Source: Megaustenia siamemsis
Lineage: Eukaryota > Mollusca > Gastropoda > Stylommatophora > Ariophantidae
DNA length: 64,000 nucleotides
Assembly: GCA_032433765.1 (NCBI GenBank)
Contig: JAVIAB010000073.1
Span: 53,449,634 to 53,513,633 of the forward strand
Reading direction: 5' to 3'
In this document: positions 34,785 to 47,189 of the stretch, piece by piece
Layout of the letters: every line of letters begins with the position of its first letter
Numbering within the stretch: the first letter of the stretch is position 1
Position numbers and translations under genes: made by a program
Notes under the pieces: model-generated
Database searches by the model: none
What the model saw: only the letters and a program-made list of their open reading frames with translations
What the model was told of the DNA's origin: nothing

Positions 34785-35125
34785 CTCTTAGCATTAATGC
34801 ACTTCTTATCATTATATACTTGTGAATTGAGCTTTTAATGTCAATGCACCTCTTATCATTATGTACTTGTGAATTGAGCTTTTAATGTCAATGCACCTCT
34901 TATCATTATATACTTGTGAATTGAGCTTTTAATGTCAATGCACCTCTTATCATTATATACTTGTGAATTGAGCTTTTAATGTCAATGCACCTCTTATCAT
35001 TATATACTTGTGAATTGAGCTTTTAATGTCAATGCACCTCTTATCATTATGTACTTGTGAATTGAGCTTTTAATGTCAATGCACCTCTTATCATTATGTA
35101 CTCGTTAAATAGCATTCTTACCATT
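34785..35125. repeat. 47-bp tandem repeat, about seven copies
   Basis: Unit built around TTGTGAATTGAGCTTTTAAT and CAATGCACCTCTTATCATTA. Confidence 0.93.
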
Positions 35126-35193
35126 AATGAACTTCTTATCATCATGTAAACCGTACATACAATTCTTAGTATTAATGCACATATTGTTATGTA

Positions 35194-35454
35194 AAAAAAA
35201 AAAGTAAAGTATCCCCGTCACGCCAAGTGGCGTTTATGGAAATATGGTGTTAGTGACCCTATATTTTACAGACCTTCAGCACATGATTTTTGGGGTAATG
35301 TGGTCGGTATTACGCCCGTGCTGCTTTACTTTCTCAGAAAAAAAATCCGGTGCCCATTTAAGGCTGGGTGAACCCGGAAGCCGTCAGTTGAGATCGAAAC
35401 CTACTCCTTGTCCTTTGTAGTCCAGTTCACTAACCACTGAGCTATCGCGGCTCC
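35194..35454 (-). mobile_element. tRNA-derived SINE, family A, copy 5, with 14-bp duplication
   Basis: CATATTGTTATGTA at 35180-35193 and 35455-35468 bounds the element exactly. Full-length, with poly(A)-like 3' end (TTTTTT on the element strand) and intact tRNA-like head. Confidence 0.95.
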
Positions 35455-35544
35455 CATATTGTTATGTACTTATACATAAAGATAAGAATTGCATTAACGC
35501 TAAGTACTAAGAGTCATGACTCCCAGCCTTCGGCCTCCTGCTGC

Positions 35545-36030
35545 CTAGAGCTTTTATGGTTATTGCTCGTGTACACCCTTCACGGAGAACGAGAGTACAT
35601 CTGTGCTATATAGAGCCAATTCTGACCTATGGAAGCGAATCATGGACAGTACAAACAAATAAAAAGACGACTAGAGGCCGCAGAGATAGGATTTCTCAGA
35701 AGAATGTTGAAATGTTCCCTGGACAGCTAAAAAGACCAATGAGGAAATTCTCAAAGAGGTCAAGACAAAAGGGAGCTCCTAAAAACATCCAAAAGAAACA
35801 ATCAACATTTTTTGGCACATCATGAGAAGAGGAAAGTTGGAATACTTGGTTGCAACTGGCAAAATACAGGAAAAGAGAGATCGCGGATGTAAAAGAGAAA
35901 AAAGATACTAAACAACTTGGCGTCATGGCACTGAAAACAGTCAGCAACAGAATTGATACAATGCACTGTTGACAGAAGTGTGTGGAAGGACATGATGATA
36001 CACCTACTGATATGGCACATGATGATACTC
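35545..36030 (+). mobile_element. LINE remnant, family C-tail, copy 4
   Basis: Translation contains VHLCYIEPILTYGSESWT, then KKQSTFFG and the VATGKIQEK-type region in shifted frames. It extends further 5' than the other family members, and the frame is broken several times. Confidence 0.8.
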
Positions 36031-36750
36031 TTCACTCTAGCTACTTTCTCCCGATTCCCTCAGTCTTACTTTACTATCTTACGACAAGAAGCACCATTTA
36101 CATCAACACAATGAACAATCAACTCGTTGCCTTCACAGAACCTCACACAGTGTCAATGTCTACTTACCCAGAGCACCTACAGAACTAGAGATTTTCTCAG
36201 ATCTTGACACGGAGAATCAACTGTGTCAATCATCCATGCTAAACGAAACTACCGTTTCATGTCAAATTTGTCCTTACACTAAATTCTAATGGCTCCAATC
36301 GAACACGCAAACACCGAGCTCCTTGAACATTCCAAAACTAGTCACGGGCCATATACAAAATACTAAACACTATAACTTAGGCCCTCTCATTTTCTGGCAC
36401 TCTAAAAATATTCGATTTTTCTTGTTTTCTTTTCTTTTGTTTCCAAGATCAATTTTTCTTTCCATGCTTTCTCATTTTAGCTCTTAAACTCCAGAGTTTG
36501 AAAAAAAATTCCCTTGGGTAGAGTTATCTAACTTGTAGATGTTGTGTATTTAATGTGATCATGTTCAAACTTACGACTTGTGCTTTGTAAAACGATTGTA
36601 ATATATAGAGAGAGATTTAATGTCGAGAAAACGTTGTTCAACATGAAAATATCGTTAATGGTGCATAACATTCTTTGTTAGGAATTGTAACTCATTTAAA
36701 ACCGTTCTTGATTCGCATGCTACCGAGTTCGACCCACGGTGACGTCATAT
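36031..36750. other. Unassigned stretch
   Basis: No feature recognised. Confidence 0.4.
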
Positions 36751-36751
36751 G

Positions 36752-36995
36752 ATAAGCCGTGGTAGTTCTATGAACTGGACTACTAGGGACAAACATTCTG
36801 GTTCGATCCTGGTCGAAGGCTTCATGCTCACCCAGTCTTAAATGGGTACAGGATTGATTTGTCTGGGAAAGAGCAGCGGCGCGGGCATAGTACCGACCAA
36901 ATTACCCCCAAAAATAATGTGGTGGAGATTTATTTTTAAAATGGGCATTATCGCTATATTTGCTAAACTCCATCAAGTAGCATGACGAAGCTCTT
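36752..36995 (+). mobile_element. tRNA-derived SINE, family A, diverged copy 6
   Basis: GATAAGCCGTGGTAGTTCTATG head, GGTTCGATCCTGGTCGAAGG B-box segment and ATAGTACCGACCAAATTACC body; many substitutions, so an older insertion. Confidence 0.75.
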
Positions 36996-37152
36996 TCTTC
37001 TTTCTTTTCTATAATGTTGCTTCCACCTGTTTCTAAAAGTTAGGGACGTTGATTCAGAGGGAGAAGGTTAACATTTTCACATCGAATGGAGATTTCTCCT
37101 CCCTCTTGTCTTTTTTACCGCGAACCAAAATAAGCGACCTTGTCCGCCATTT

Positions 37153-38032
37153 TATGGAGTCAGAGAACAGCACAATTTATGGAGTCAGAGAACAGCACAA
37201 TTTATGGAGTCAGAGAACAACACAATTTATGGAGTCGGAGAACAACACAATTTATGGAGTCAGAGAACATCACAATTTATGGAGTCGGAGAACAACACAA
37301 TTTATGAAGTCAGAGAACAACACAATTTATGGAGTCATAGACAACACAATTTATGGAGTCGGAGAACAACACAATTTATGGAGTCAGAGAACAACACAAT
37401 TTATGGAGTCGGAGAACAACACAATTTATGGAGTCAGAGAACAACACAAATTATGGAGTCAGAAAACAAGACAATTTATGGAGTCAAAACAACACAATTT
37501 ATGGAGTCAGAGAACAACACAATTTACGGAGTCAGAGAACAACACAATTTATGGAGTCAGAGAACAACACAATTTATGAAGTCAGAGAACAACACAATTT
37601 ATGGAGTCAGAGAACAACACAATTTATGGAGTCAGAGAACAACACAATTTATGGAGTCAGAGAACAACACAATTTATGGAGTCAGAGAACAACACAATTT
37701 ATGGAGTCAGAGAACAACACAATTTATGGAGTCAGAGAACAACACAATTTATGGAGTCAGAGAACAACACAATTTATGGAGTCAGAGAACAACACAATTT
37801 ATGGAGTCAGAGAACAACACAATTTATGGAGTCGGAGAACAACACAATTTATGGAGTCAGAGAACAACACAATTTATGGAGTCAGAGAACAACACAATTT
37901 ATGGAGTCAGAGAACAACACAATTTATGGAGTCAGAGAACAACACAATTTATGGAGTCAGAGAACAACACAATTTATGGAGTCAGAGAACAACACAATTT
38001 ATGGAGTCAGAGAACAACACAATTTATGCAGC
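37153..38032. repeat. 25-bp minisatellite, about 35 copies
   Basis: Unit GGAGTCAGAGAACAACACAA plus TTTAT. All three forward frames are open, so the 316-, 228- and 176-codon frames are artefacts. The 3' half is nearly invariant, while the 5' third holds most variants. Confidence 0.97.
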
Positions 38033-38387
38033 TGACTAGGTCCATGCAACTCTTCGCAGAGCGTCCCAGCATACATTGTTTCATGGCTTGTCCACATGCT
38101 GGTCTTAACCCTTCTCTTGTCCTCCCTCCACAATTTAGTGTCATATATTGCTGATCTTGCTATTATTGGTGGGTCTCCCGTGCGAGTGTGGCCTATCTAG
38201 TTTCAGTGTCTGTCGATTATTACTGTGTAATTTCATCCTAATTGTACTGTCCAGCTGTTCTTGTTCGTTCGTTTTTGTTTTAATATCTGTAAATGGTTGA
38301 AATATAGTTGTTGAATAAGTTGATCATTGGTAAAATAACAGTTTGATCAAGGTGTCTGACCCCCCAACAAAGTCGATGGATGTCAGT
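38033..38387. other. Spacer between two minisatellites
   Basis: No feature recognised. Confidence 0.4.
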
Positions 38388-38905
38388 AATGCATAACTGG
38401 ATGCGTGTGTCAGAAACACATAACTGGATGCGTGTGTCAGAAACACATAACTGGATGCGTGTGTCAGAAACACATAACTGGATGCGTGTGTCAGTAACAC
38501 ATAACTGGATGCGTGTGTCAGTAACACATAACTGGATGCGTGTGTCAGAAACACATAACTGGATGCGTGTGTCAGAAACACATAACTGGATGCGTGTGTC
38601 AGTAACACATAACTGGATGCGTGTGTCAGAAACACATAACTGGATGCGTGTGTCAGAAACACATAACTGGATGCGTGTGTCAGTAAGACATAGCTGGATG
38701 CGTGTGTCAGTAACACATAACTGGATGCGTGTGTCAGTAACACATAACTGGATGCGTGTGTCAGAAACACATAACTGGATATGTGTGTCAGTAACACATA
38801 ACTGGATGCGTGTGTCAGAAACACATAACTGGATGCGTGTGTCAGAAACACATAACTGGATGCGTGTGTCAGAAACACATAACTGGATGCGTGTGTCAGT
38901 AACAG
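38388..38905. repeat. 27-bp minisatellite, about 19 copies
   Basis: Unit AACTGGATGCGTGTGTCAGA plus AACACAT, with A/T alternation after CAG. As 27 is a multiple of 3, each frame gives a 9-residue peptide repeat on both strands; no gene is supported. Confidence 0.97.
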
Positions 38906-38924
38906 CAACCAACAGCTGATCAAG

Positions 38925-39175
38925 ATCCTACTCTATTTTATGCGATGGGTCTGGTAACGTACTAATCAGGATGGTCAAGCGAGTAGAGAAGGAATTCGAC
39001 CGGCACCCATAAATGTCATGCTAAGTTGAATATGTTGTACCGAAAGTTGCAGCTATCACATTTTGCTATAAACCACGACGCAATGCAACTACTCCTACTT
39101 AATGTCCAATTACAGGTTAACGAGGAACAGAAGTAATTGCCAGGTGAACGCAACCGAAGAACACGGTGAAGAAGA
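38925..39175 (+). mobile_element. Dispersed coding-looking repeat, family C, decayed copy
   Basis: Aligns by eye with 17570-17822 and 49910-50150 (AAGCGAGTAGAGAAGG, CATAAATGTCATGCTAAGTT, CGAAAGTTGCAGCTATCACA). Heavily mutated, with several stops. Confidence 0.5.
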
Positions 39176-39179
39176 AGAA

Positions 39180-40470
39180 ATAAAGAAAGAATTATAACAC
39201 AACTGCATGAGTAAGAGTACCTGTAGCGCTGAGGTTAAGGTACTCGCCTCAAATGTAAAAGTCCCCCTTTCGAATGAACTATTAAGTAATTTGAGTATTT
39301 CCAGTAAAATGTGGGCTCTATGCTGCTGAGATCGTGTCGAAGAACGTAGGAGGTATGTCTCTTGAGTACACTAAAGAATCGTAAGTTATTAAAGATAAAA
39401 ATGAACTGATGAACATTATGTATGCCGCTACCCGAAAAACAAAATGCTTTCTACTTTATCGCTGTTTCAATGTGATATCAGTTTTGTATAAGTTGTTCCG
39501 AATCTTTATATATCGATTACTATTTATAATAACTTAGAGCAACATTTCTACTTACCTTAGTGATGTAATAAACAGAAGAAAGACAACAAACGATTATGTT
39601 TCCACAAAATGTTTACATTATCAACACACGTGCTAATGTTTTCGACGAGCCAACAATTTCTCACAGCAATATGGAAATAGAAGGAGCGACATTCTTTTTC
39701 TCTGTTGACATTAGGTGCGAAATTTAAATGCAACCCTGAACAAACAATGCATACCTTTGTGATGGTCACATGAAATGGTTAGTATAAACTGATATAAGTG
39801 TTCTACAGTGCAATTCACTTAATGATGAACTTAGCACACACCCGATCTTATTTGATTTTACGTGGTGGTATATCCGGTTTTAAAACGAGGACCCATAAAT
39901 AAATCATGCCCAGGGAGAAAACACCACACACATCGTTCTTATTTGCAATGTAGTTCGTTAAAAATTTAACCCCATTAATTCCAATTTCCCCGGCTATATC
40001 TATGACCTTGCTAAAACATCGCTACCTATATGTGACAGAATAGATACATAATTTTTCACACATTAAAAAAATAATACTTAAAACAGCTTTACTTACGATT
40101 CCAAGTGAGAAAATACAGACTGAACCAGACGAATTATTTAAATTTGAACTGTCTCCTAATATGGGATACTTACAGTAGGAGAGACAACCAAACCAGTTAT
40201 TTTATTGGCTGATTCTTAGCCAAACAATCGTGCCGCGCCAAAATATTTGAATTGCCCAGACTGGATCACAACGGCTGTCCCAAGTCCCAGCTACGTTTCC
40301 TCTACAGGTGAAAAACCAGGTAAGGTTTTTAATTCACGGTGTTTGAAACTAGAACTTGAGACGTTTTTTTATTCTTTTATTTGAATATATTTTCGACTTA
40401 TTTTTAAACGTCTTGTCTGAGGTTTTACAAGAATAAATAAATACTCAGAAGATATAAACTCCATGGTATA
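39180..40470. other. Unassigned AT-rich stretch
   Basis: No motif recognised; a 70-codon minus frame at 39557-39769 has no domain. Confidence 0.45.
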
Positions 40471-40474
40471 TTTG

Positions 40475-40498
40475 TGTATATATATATATATTTTTTTT

Positions 40499-40572
<74 letters not shown>
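40475..40572. repeat. (TA)n microsatellite
   Basis: About 45 TA units with an interrupting T8/A4 run near 40490-40502. Confidence 0.97.
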
Positions 40573-40699
40573 AAAACTATTGACAATATTATAAATCAAA
40601 GGTAAAAGAAGACGAGGAAAACAGAGAAAATACATCTGAAAGAAGTTATAACAATGTTGACTAAATTTGTTTTACCATAACGAACTGTTGAATGAAGGA

Positions 40700-40870
40700 A
40701 AAATAATCGTCATGGTCAAATGTGGCTTAAAAGAAATATGGTTTAGTGCCCTTAATTTTTATTTTTGTGTGTGCTCCGTTGGCACATTTGTCTACTAATA
40801 TGATCAGTACTATACGAGGACGCTTTTCTATCCCAGAAAAATATACTAATTTATAGTTGGGTAATCATAA
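40700..40870 (-). mobile_element. tRNA-derived SINE, family A, strongly diverged copy
   Basis: Reverse-orientation landmarks remain recognisable: AAATATGGTTTAGTGCCC, TCAGTACTATACGAGGACGC, CCCAGAAAAATATACTAATT. The tRNA head is lost. Confidence 0.55.
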
Positions 40871-40879
40871 AAATAGGCA

Positions 40880-41220
40880 CGGCTAGAAATGAGAAACTTA
40901 GTGGGCGTGTAAGAAGATTTATCAAAGAACACAGAACTGGAGTTGTCAGTCGCTGGTCACTGCGGGACTTGCTGAGGAAGGGATCTGAGCACCTATAGAT
41001 ATGTTCGGAGTGCAATTATGATGACCCGCAAATAAGTCAATAACTCAAAAATGGTTGGCCGGGATAACTAATCTGAGCTCTTATCTTCATTAGACCAGCG
41101 CTTAACCAATCTCTACCGCTACTTCATAACGTCCTTGAGAAAGAATTACATTTCTGTTGACGAAATCTAAGTGTTTATAAATTAGGGCAGTGTGTTTCCT
41201 TGTTGTTGCTGTTACCTTCT
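40880..41220. other. Unassigned stretch
   Basis: No feature recognised. Confidence 0.35.
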
Positions 41221-41221
41221 A

Positions 41222-41318
41222 GAAGCGAGCCAGATACCCATTATTTCTGTCAGCCTCGAAGTGAACCCAAGTCCACACAACCACCAAACAGTGCGCTAAC
41301 CACTACGGTGTTATACTC
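41222..41318 (-). mobile_element. tRNA-like SINE head, other family
   Basis: The reverse complement contains GTAGTGGTTAGCGCACTG (A-box-like) and GGACTTGGGTTCACTTCGAG (B-box-like). Confidence 0.4.
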
Positions 41319-41546
41319 TCTTTCTCCCCAAATATGTGGTAATAGCACATTCAATTGTTACATCAATTTAGTGCGCGTGTATTCTCCCATCATCTCCGGT
41401 GTCGAGGCAGCTGGAAGATTCCTGGTCCGTCTTGTCTTGTGTCCTGTCATCATGCCATCATCTTCAGCGCTCGAGTCCTCCTGTCATCATGCCAACTTGA
41501 CTCTTTGTCCTGTTTCATGATGGAGGAGTAAGAACTTCAACGTTTC

Positions 41547-41815
41547 ATTCATCATCATCATTGAGTGCCGTCTCCGTATCGAAGGTTGGCTACCATGGAG
41601 CGCCATTCCACTTTGTCTCTTGCTTTGACGGTGCAGATTGTCATAAGTTGACTTGTCCATCTTTTGATATTACTTGTCCATGTTAGTCTTGGTCTGCCTC
41701 TGCCTCTATTACCTTGTATGTTCCCTTCCAATAATACTTTTATTAGGCTGTTGTGTATTTTAACATGCCCCAAAAATTTCATTTGTCTTGTTCTAATTAT
41801 GTTTAGTAGTTCAAC
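41547..41815 (-). mobile_element. LINE remnant, family B, copy 2
   Basis: An 88-codon minus frame (41558-41824) reads RTRQMKFLGHVKIHNSLIKV, RGRGRPRLTWTSNIKRWTSQ and ARDKVEWRSMVANLRYGDGT, the family's C-terminus, with (GAT)n at the end. Confidence 0.88.
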
Positions 41816-41819
41816 GTAA

Positions 41820-43400
41820 CACATGATGAATGTGGTCGCATGGTCTGTACTCGTTCGTACATACTTGTCCTGATTTTTCCCCTAAAACTGCGCCGTAGCT
41901 GACACACTCTGTCTTCGGCAGGCTGGCCCTGCCATCATTTTCTAGATCGTTCTTGTGGACTCTCTAATTATAAAGTAATGAAATAATAAAGAGAAAGGTA
42001 GAGATGCAAGAACGAATTCGCGTCAGTTACCAGGAGACAGAATATATCATAGATTGTTAGCACCTACCTCTACATGAGTGTAACATAAATCATTTTGACT
42101 CGTGTCGTGGTTTAAAGCTACCTTAAATCTTTGTACTCATTGGTCCCAAACATCAGTCTTCAATGAAGCAATTTTGATTATTGAGTTTGTCTTCACTCTT
42201 TAAATCGAACTCTGACATGTGTGTGTGTGTGTGCGCGCTCGTTTATATGTGTGCGTGTGTGTGTCTGTGCAATATACAAATGATTTCCTAAACTAACCGA
42301 AGATTTGCACCGCAACAAACCTCACATTCAAAAGTATCACACTTTCTGCCTTAAATTCTTTTCTGTTTTAGTTTTAGCGATAGACCAGGCACAGTTGATT
42401 TCTTAAACATGAAAGTGGCACTTTAGCTATGGTCCTAGACATTTTGCTACATAAGTTGGTGAAGATGACCACAGTCTCTACTACATTCATATCACTCTTA
42501 AAACTGATATTTCATAGGAGTGGTTCACATTTTTAATGCTATACAGACATATGCATTATCTAGCTAATTTTTTGTAAGCGAGCGAATATATTTTAGATGC
42601 TTATGAAAGAAACAGTTTAAACATTGATCGCACTGATAAATCTTCAGGGAAACGTCCAATCGTTCACCACACATTTATGCTAGCAAATCTATGACCTCTG
42701 TTTAAACATTTTAATATACATAGAAGAAAGGTGTGCGGGTTAAATTTCCGAAACTAGCGCTACAATTAGTAGCCAATACAAATACCAGTGACAAACAAAC
42801 GTGCACAGGGGGAAAAAGTATAAGCGGTGTGCTTTTAGCGCGACCCTAGTCTGTATCCAATTAGACTAGACTAGACAAGAGTGTCAAGATGTCAAGGGAT
42901 ACAAAACCTGCAGGGTTTGTTCATCATTCCCGGAGCTCAGATTGGTCGTGATTGCCGAGCTGTATTCAAGTTTGTTGTCACACTATATTTAAGTTTGTTA
43001 TCAATAACAACTCTGAATAAAACATAACACTTTCAGAAAATGTCAAATGTGTTTGTCTTATGTGCATATATATATAGGAACGCTGCATTAAAAGTCCATC
43101 TTGAGGGAGCCAGCTTCACTCTAATACTTCAGATCTGCGGATACACAACTTTCTCCCTTCCCCTTTCTGTTCATTCGCTTGAGTGCGTCCTTTGTCACCA
43201 ATTTAACGAAAATGGACTGCTGTCACCCTCAAAGCCACCCCTCTGTGACTTTTCCTGTGCAGAGAGATTCACACGCTCGGCGCATGCTCTAGTTCTGTAA
43301 CTAGACCCCATGAAGTGACTGTGAGAAAAGATTGAGGAATGTTACACTTCTAGAGGTAATATTTTAAAGTGTTGTAGTTCCTCTATCGATGAGTCATTGG
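41820..43400. other. Unassigned stretch
   Basis: A (GT)n/(GC) run at about 42218-42268 is the only repeat seen. An 86-codon frame at 43040-43300 shows no recognisable domain. Confidence 0.45.
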
Positions 43401-43404
43401 ATTG

Positions 43405-45245
43405 CCATTCTGATAACTAAGTGAATGCACGTAATGGAAAACAGGTAACCAATGTTGTAGTATAAAGGGGACTGTGGAGAGGGCGGATGTGTAAACAGGT
43501 AACAAGTAGTGCTGCAAAATGTGTATGTGTGGAGGTAGGGAGGGTATGTGAAAAAGGTAGTTAAAAAGTAAAATGGGGAGTGCGGTGATGGAGGGGGGTA
43601 ATTGAGGTGTAGTAAAGGGGGAGTGCGGTGGTGAAAGAAGGTAACTACATGTGTAGTAAAATGGGGAGTACGGTGATGGAAGGAGCTAATTAGATATGTA
43701 GTAAAATGAGAAGGGATGCATCCTATCACCAAGCTTGTTCCATCTATACACTGAGCAAATTTTTAAAAACATCATAGAGATGCCAGGCCTACAAATTAAT
43801 GGAAACATAATCAATAACCTAAGATATGCTGACGATACTGTACTGCTAGCAGAAAATCCTAAAGACCTACAACAATTACTTTTAATTAATTACTAATTAA
43901 TTAAATAAATATGACAAGCAAAAAATATGGACTAGATATGAATATCAAAAAGACTAAAACTATGATCATAAACAAAGAAGATAATCTAAACCCACACGTG
44001 GATATCAAAATAGAAGGAATAGACCTGGAGACAGTTCAGAACTACAACTACCTTGGACATACTATAACCAGTGATTGAAAATGTACAACTGAAATAAACA
44101 AAAGAATAGGAATGGCAAAAGGTAATTTTAATTTCATGAAGAACATACTAACATCAAAATAAATAACACCAGGGCTAAACTAAGAATAGCAAAATGTTCC
44201 ATCTTCTCAATATTCCTATGTGGTGCAGAAACATGGACATTAGACAAGAAAACAGAACAGAGAATTGAAGCCTGTGAAATGTGGATATATAGAAGAATAG
44301 GTAGAATTGGATGGAAGGAAAAGAAAACAAACGATGAAGTCTTAAAACAATTAAAAATGAAACGAGAACTACTAAGCACAATTCAAACAAGACAAATGCG
44401 ATTTTTGGGCCATGTTAAAAGACACAACAGCCTACTAAAAGTAATCCTGGAGGGGAAAATACAAGGTAAAAGAGTCAGACTAACACAAAGACTAACATGG
44501 ACGAGTAACATCAAAAGATGGACAAATCAGCATATGACAACCTGCACCATCAAAGCAAGAAACGGAGCAGAATGGCGCTCCATGGTAGCCAACCTTCGTT
44601 GCGGAGAATGCACTCGATGATGATGATGATGATGAAAATGAGAAGAGTGGTAAAATATGATGATGGAAAGGTGTAATTAGAGGTGTAGTAAAATGGGGAC
44701 TGTGGTGATGGAAAGGGGTAATTAGAGGTGTAGTAAAATAGGAACTGTGGTGATGGAAAGGGGTAATTAGATGTGTAGTAAAATGTGAGGGCTGTGGTGA
44801 TGGAAGGAGGTAATTAGAGTTGTAGTAAAATGGGGACTGTAGTGATGGAGGGAGGTAATTAGAGGTGTAGTAATATGGGACTGTGGTGATGGAAGGAGGT
44901 AATTAGAGGTATAGTAAAATGAGGACTGTGGTGATGGAAGGAGGTAATTAGAGGTGTAGTAAAATGGGGACTGTGGTGATGGAAGGAGGTAATTAGAGAT
45001 GTAGTAAAATGAGGACTGTGGTGATGGAAGGAGGTAATTAGAGTTGTAGTAAAATGGGGACTGTGTTGATGGAGGGAGGTAATTAGAGGTGTAGTAAAAT
45101 GTGGACTGTGGTGATGGAAGGAGGCAATTAGAGGTGTAGTAAAATAGGGAGTGCGGTGATGGAAGGAGGTAATTAGAGGTGTAATAAAATGGGGATTGTG
45201 GTGATGGAACGGGGTAATTAGAGGTGTAGTAAATAGGGACTATAG
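43405..45245. repeat. ~45-bp minisatellite interrupted by a LINE
   Basis: Units resembling GGTGATGGAAGGAGGTAATT AGAGGTGTAG TAAAATGGGG occur at 43405-43713 and again 44635-45245 (about 13 copies). A LINE at 43714-44634 splits the array. Confidence 0.92.
43714..44634 (+). mobile_element. 5'-truncated LINE, family B, with 11-bp duplication and YADD motif
   Basis: AAAATGAGAAG at 43703-43713 and 44635-44645 brackets the insertion. Translation begins CILSPSLFHLYTEQIFKN-like, then NLRYADDTVLLAENP (the catalytic YADD box), YNYLGHTITSD, AETWTLDKKTEQ, WIYRRIGRIGWKE and the C-terminal KFLGHV-type tail, then (GAT)n. Stops and frame changes show it is dead. It is the best guide to this family. Confidence 0.92.
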
Positions 45246-45370
45246 GAAAGATGGTGAGGAAACGGGCAACTAATGGCGAAGTAAAATTCGAGGGATCATG
45301 TGAACAGGAATAAACATGAATATATAATATCTAGTTCGCATGAACATGATAAAATCACAGTAAGGGTGGG

Positions 45371-45640
45371 TGGGGTTGGGTGGTCTAGATTTCAGACGTT
45401 GGACTCTGGACAAGGAACTCCCGGATTCGATTCCCATCACAGGTAGTGGTAATTTATTTTTTTTTTTAATTGAATGGTTGCTTTACCTTCCCCTGGTCTC
45501 TGGGTAGTGAGATTCTATATATAGCCCTCTCGGACAACGGCAACAAACGGGGATATCCCGTGTGTACTCAGCACACGTTAAAGAACTACTTGGCTGTTGG
45601 AAAACGAAAATGGTAGGGGAAAAAATGACCACTGCCTGGA
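45371..45640 (+). mobile_element. tRNA-derived SINE, family different from A
   Basis: GGGTGGTCTAGATTTCAGAC and CCCGGATTCGATTCCCATCA look like A- and B-box regions. The following body (GATATCCCGTGTGTACTCAG, CACGTTAAAGAACTACTTGG) resembles SINE bodies known from molluscs by general recollection. Only one copy is seen in the window. Confidence 0.6.
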
Positions 45641-46034
45641 CAAAATTGATAAGTAAATAAATCTACACAAAACGTCAAAATGCAAAAATAAAAAAATGGA
45701 GAGTACCTCTGAAGTGGGAGAATATTTGCCTGCATGACGAGGAACCACCTGTGCACACTGCTACAGGTGTTGAAAGTAGGAAAATGTGATAGCCATGCAA
45801 AATTTAGTCTCTGACTGCACCTGAGATATAAAGCTGGCGAACGCAAGAAAAAGAAAGCAAGTAAAAGTGAGTCAATACGCAACAATAATCCACAAGTGTA
45901 CGTTACTGCTTTACATGTGGACAAATGGAGCAGTAAAAGAGAGTAAACAGATAAGCAAAGGTGTTGTAAAGTTGTGAGTGAGATAATGGTGGCAGATGAA
46001 CTAGACGTGTTGTAAGGAGTGAACTGATGATGAT

Positions 46035-46350
46035 GATAACAGGTAACCAGAAGTGTTGCAAAACCTGGAGTGAGATTATAAAAACAGGTGAACTAGAAGT
46101 GTTGCAAAACCTGGAGTGAGATTATAAAAACAGGTGAACTAGAAGTGTTGCAAAACCTGGAGTAAGATTATAAAAACAGGTGAACTAGAAGTGTTGCAAA
46201 ACTGGGAGTGAGATTATAAAAACATGTAAACTAGAAGTGTTGCAAATCCTGGAGTGAGATTACAAAAACATGTAAACTAGAAGTGTTGCAAAACCTGGAG
46301 TGAGATTATAAAATCAGGTGAACTAGAAGTGTGGTAGAGTCGGGAGTGAG
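46035..46350. repeat. 46-bp minisatellite, about seven copies
   Basis: Unit around AACAGGTGAACTAGAAGTGT and TGCAAAACCTGGAGTGAGAT. It looks like a diverged relative of the 45-bp array upstream, suggesting one old satellite field spanning about 43.4-47.1 kb. Confidence 0.93.
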
Positions 46351-46509
46351 TTGTACAAACGAATAATTAGAGGTGTGATAGAATGTGGTGGTGGTGGAGT
46401 GAGTTTGGGTGATCGTTGTAACCAGCTAGGTGGTAAAGTGTGGAGGAAGGGGGTAACACAAGCAACCATAGCCGATGAATTCCGTTTCAATATCATGTAT
46501 AGGCGACAA

Positions 46510-46915
46510 GAACAGTTGAGGCTGTGTCTGAAAAAGTGTTCATTGTTGCAATTTCCTCATATTCCAAGTGCGGCTTGCTGCCGGAGCTACAGAGTTTTGT
46601 GCTCTATGCATACCGTGAGCTGTGCTTTTCATCTGGATGATGCTTTGATATTGCGATTGCTTACGATGAATGATGATATCGTATGATGGACAGTTCAGCT
46701 GTGTCCACTCTCGCTGCCGCTTGGCCTTATGTCTTTTGGCGTGCGCTGTATCTGCTACGATGGGGACTGCAGCTGCTTTTCTTTTGTTTGGATCCTTCAT
46801 TGACATGAGCTTTAATTCTGATGATTCCACTGGCACGGTTGAGCAATTATGGATTTTAATTCGTTTGCAATGATACCGTTCCCTTCCACTAACACCCCTT
46901 AGACATAACCACATC
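46510..46915 (-). mobile_element. Dispersed coding-looking repeat, family D, copy 2
   Basis: A 124-codon minus frame (46540-46914) reads HCKRIKIHNCST, AAAVPIVADTAHAKRHKAKR, CPSYDIIIHRKQ, TAHGMHRAQNSVAPAASRTW. It is less damaged than the copy at 15326-15722. Protein family not recognised. Confidence 0.65.
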
Positions 46916-47189
46916 CATTGTAAGATATGAGAGGGAGATGGAAATGAGTGAAGAAATGGGTATTAATGGATAGAGAAGAGAGTACATTTAAGGAACTGTC
47001 GAGATTGTAATGTTAAGGAGTGTGGTGGAAAGAGTTATCAGAAATATATTAGTGGAGCAGGGCGGATACATGAAAGAGTATGTGTTGTAAAATGAGTGAA
47101 TGTGTGCTTATGCTATTCTGTCTGAGGTAATTGGGTTGCTCATTGCATTTGCTTGTGAGATTCGATAAGGTTAGTATTTATGTAGTTTC

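Noticed and set aside
37049..38154. Frames of 144-316 codons encoding ESENNTIYGV-type repeats
   Set aside because: The 25-bp array is open in every forward frame.
38280..38923. Peptide-repeat frames on both strands (THASSYVFL, DTRIQLCVS, ETHNWMRVS)
   Set aside because: A 27-bp unit divisible by three keeps all these frames open; no gene evidence.
45586..45924. 112-codon minus frame
   Set aside because: Overlaps a SINE body in antisense and has no motif of its own.
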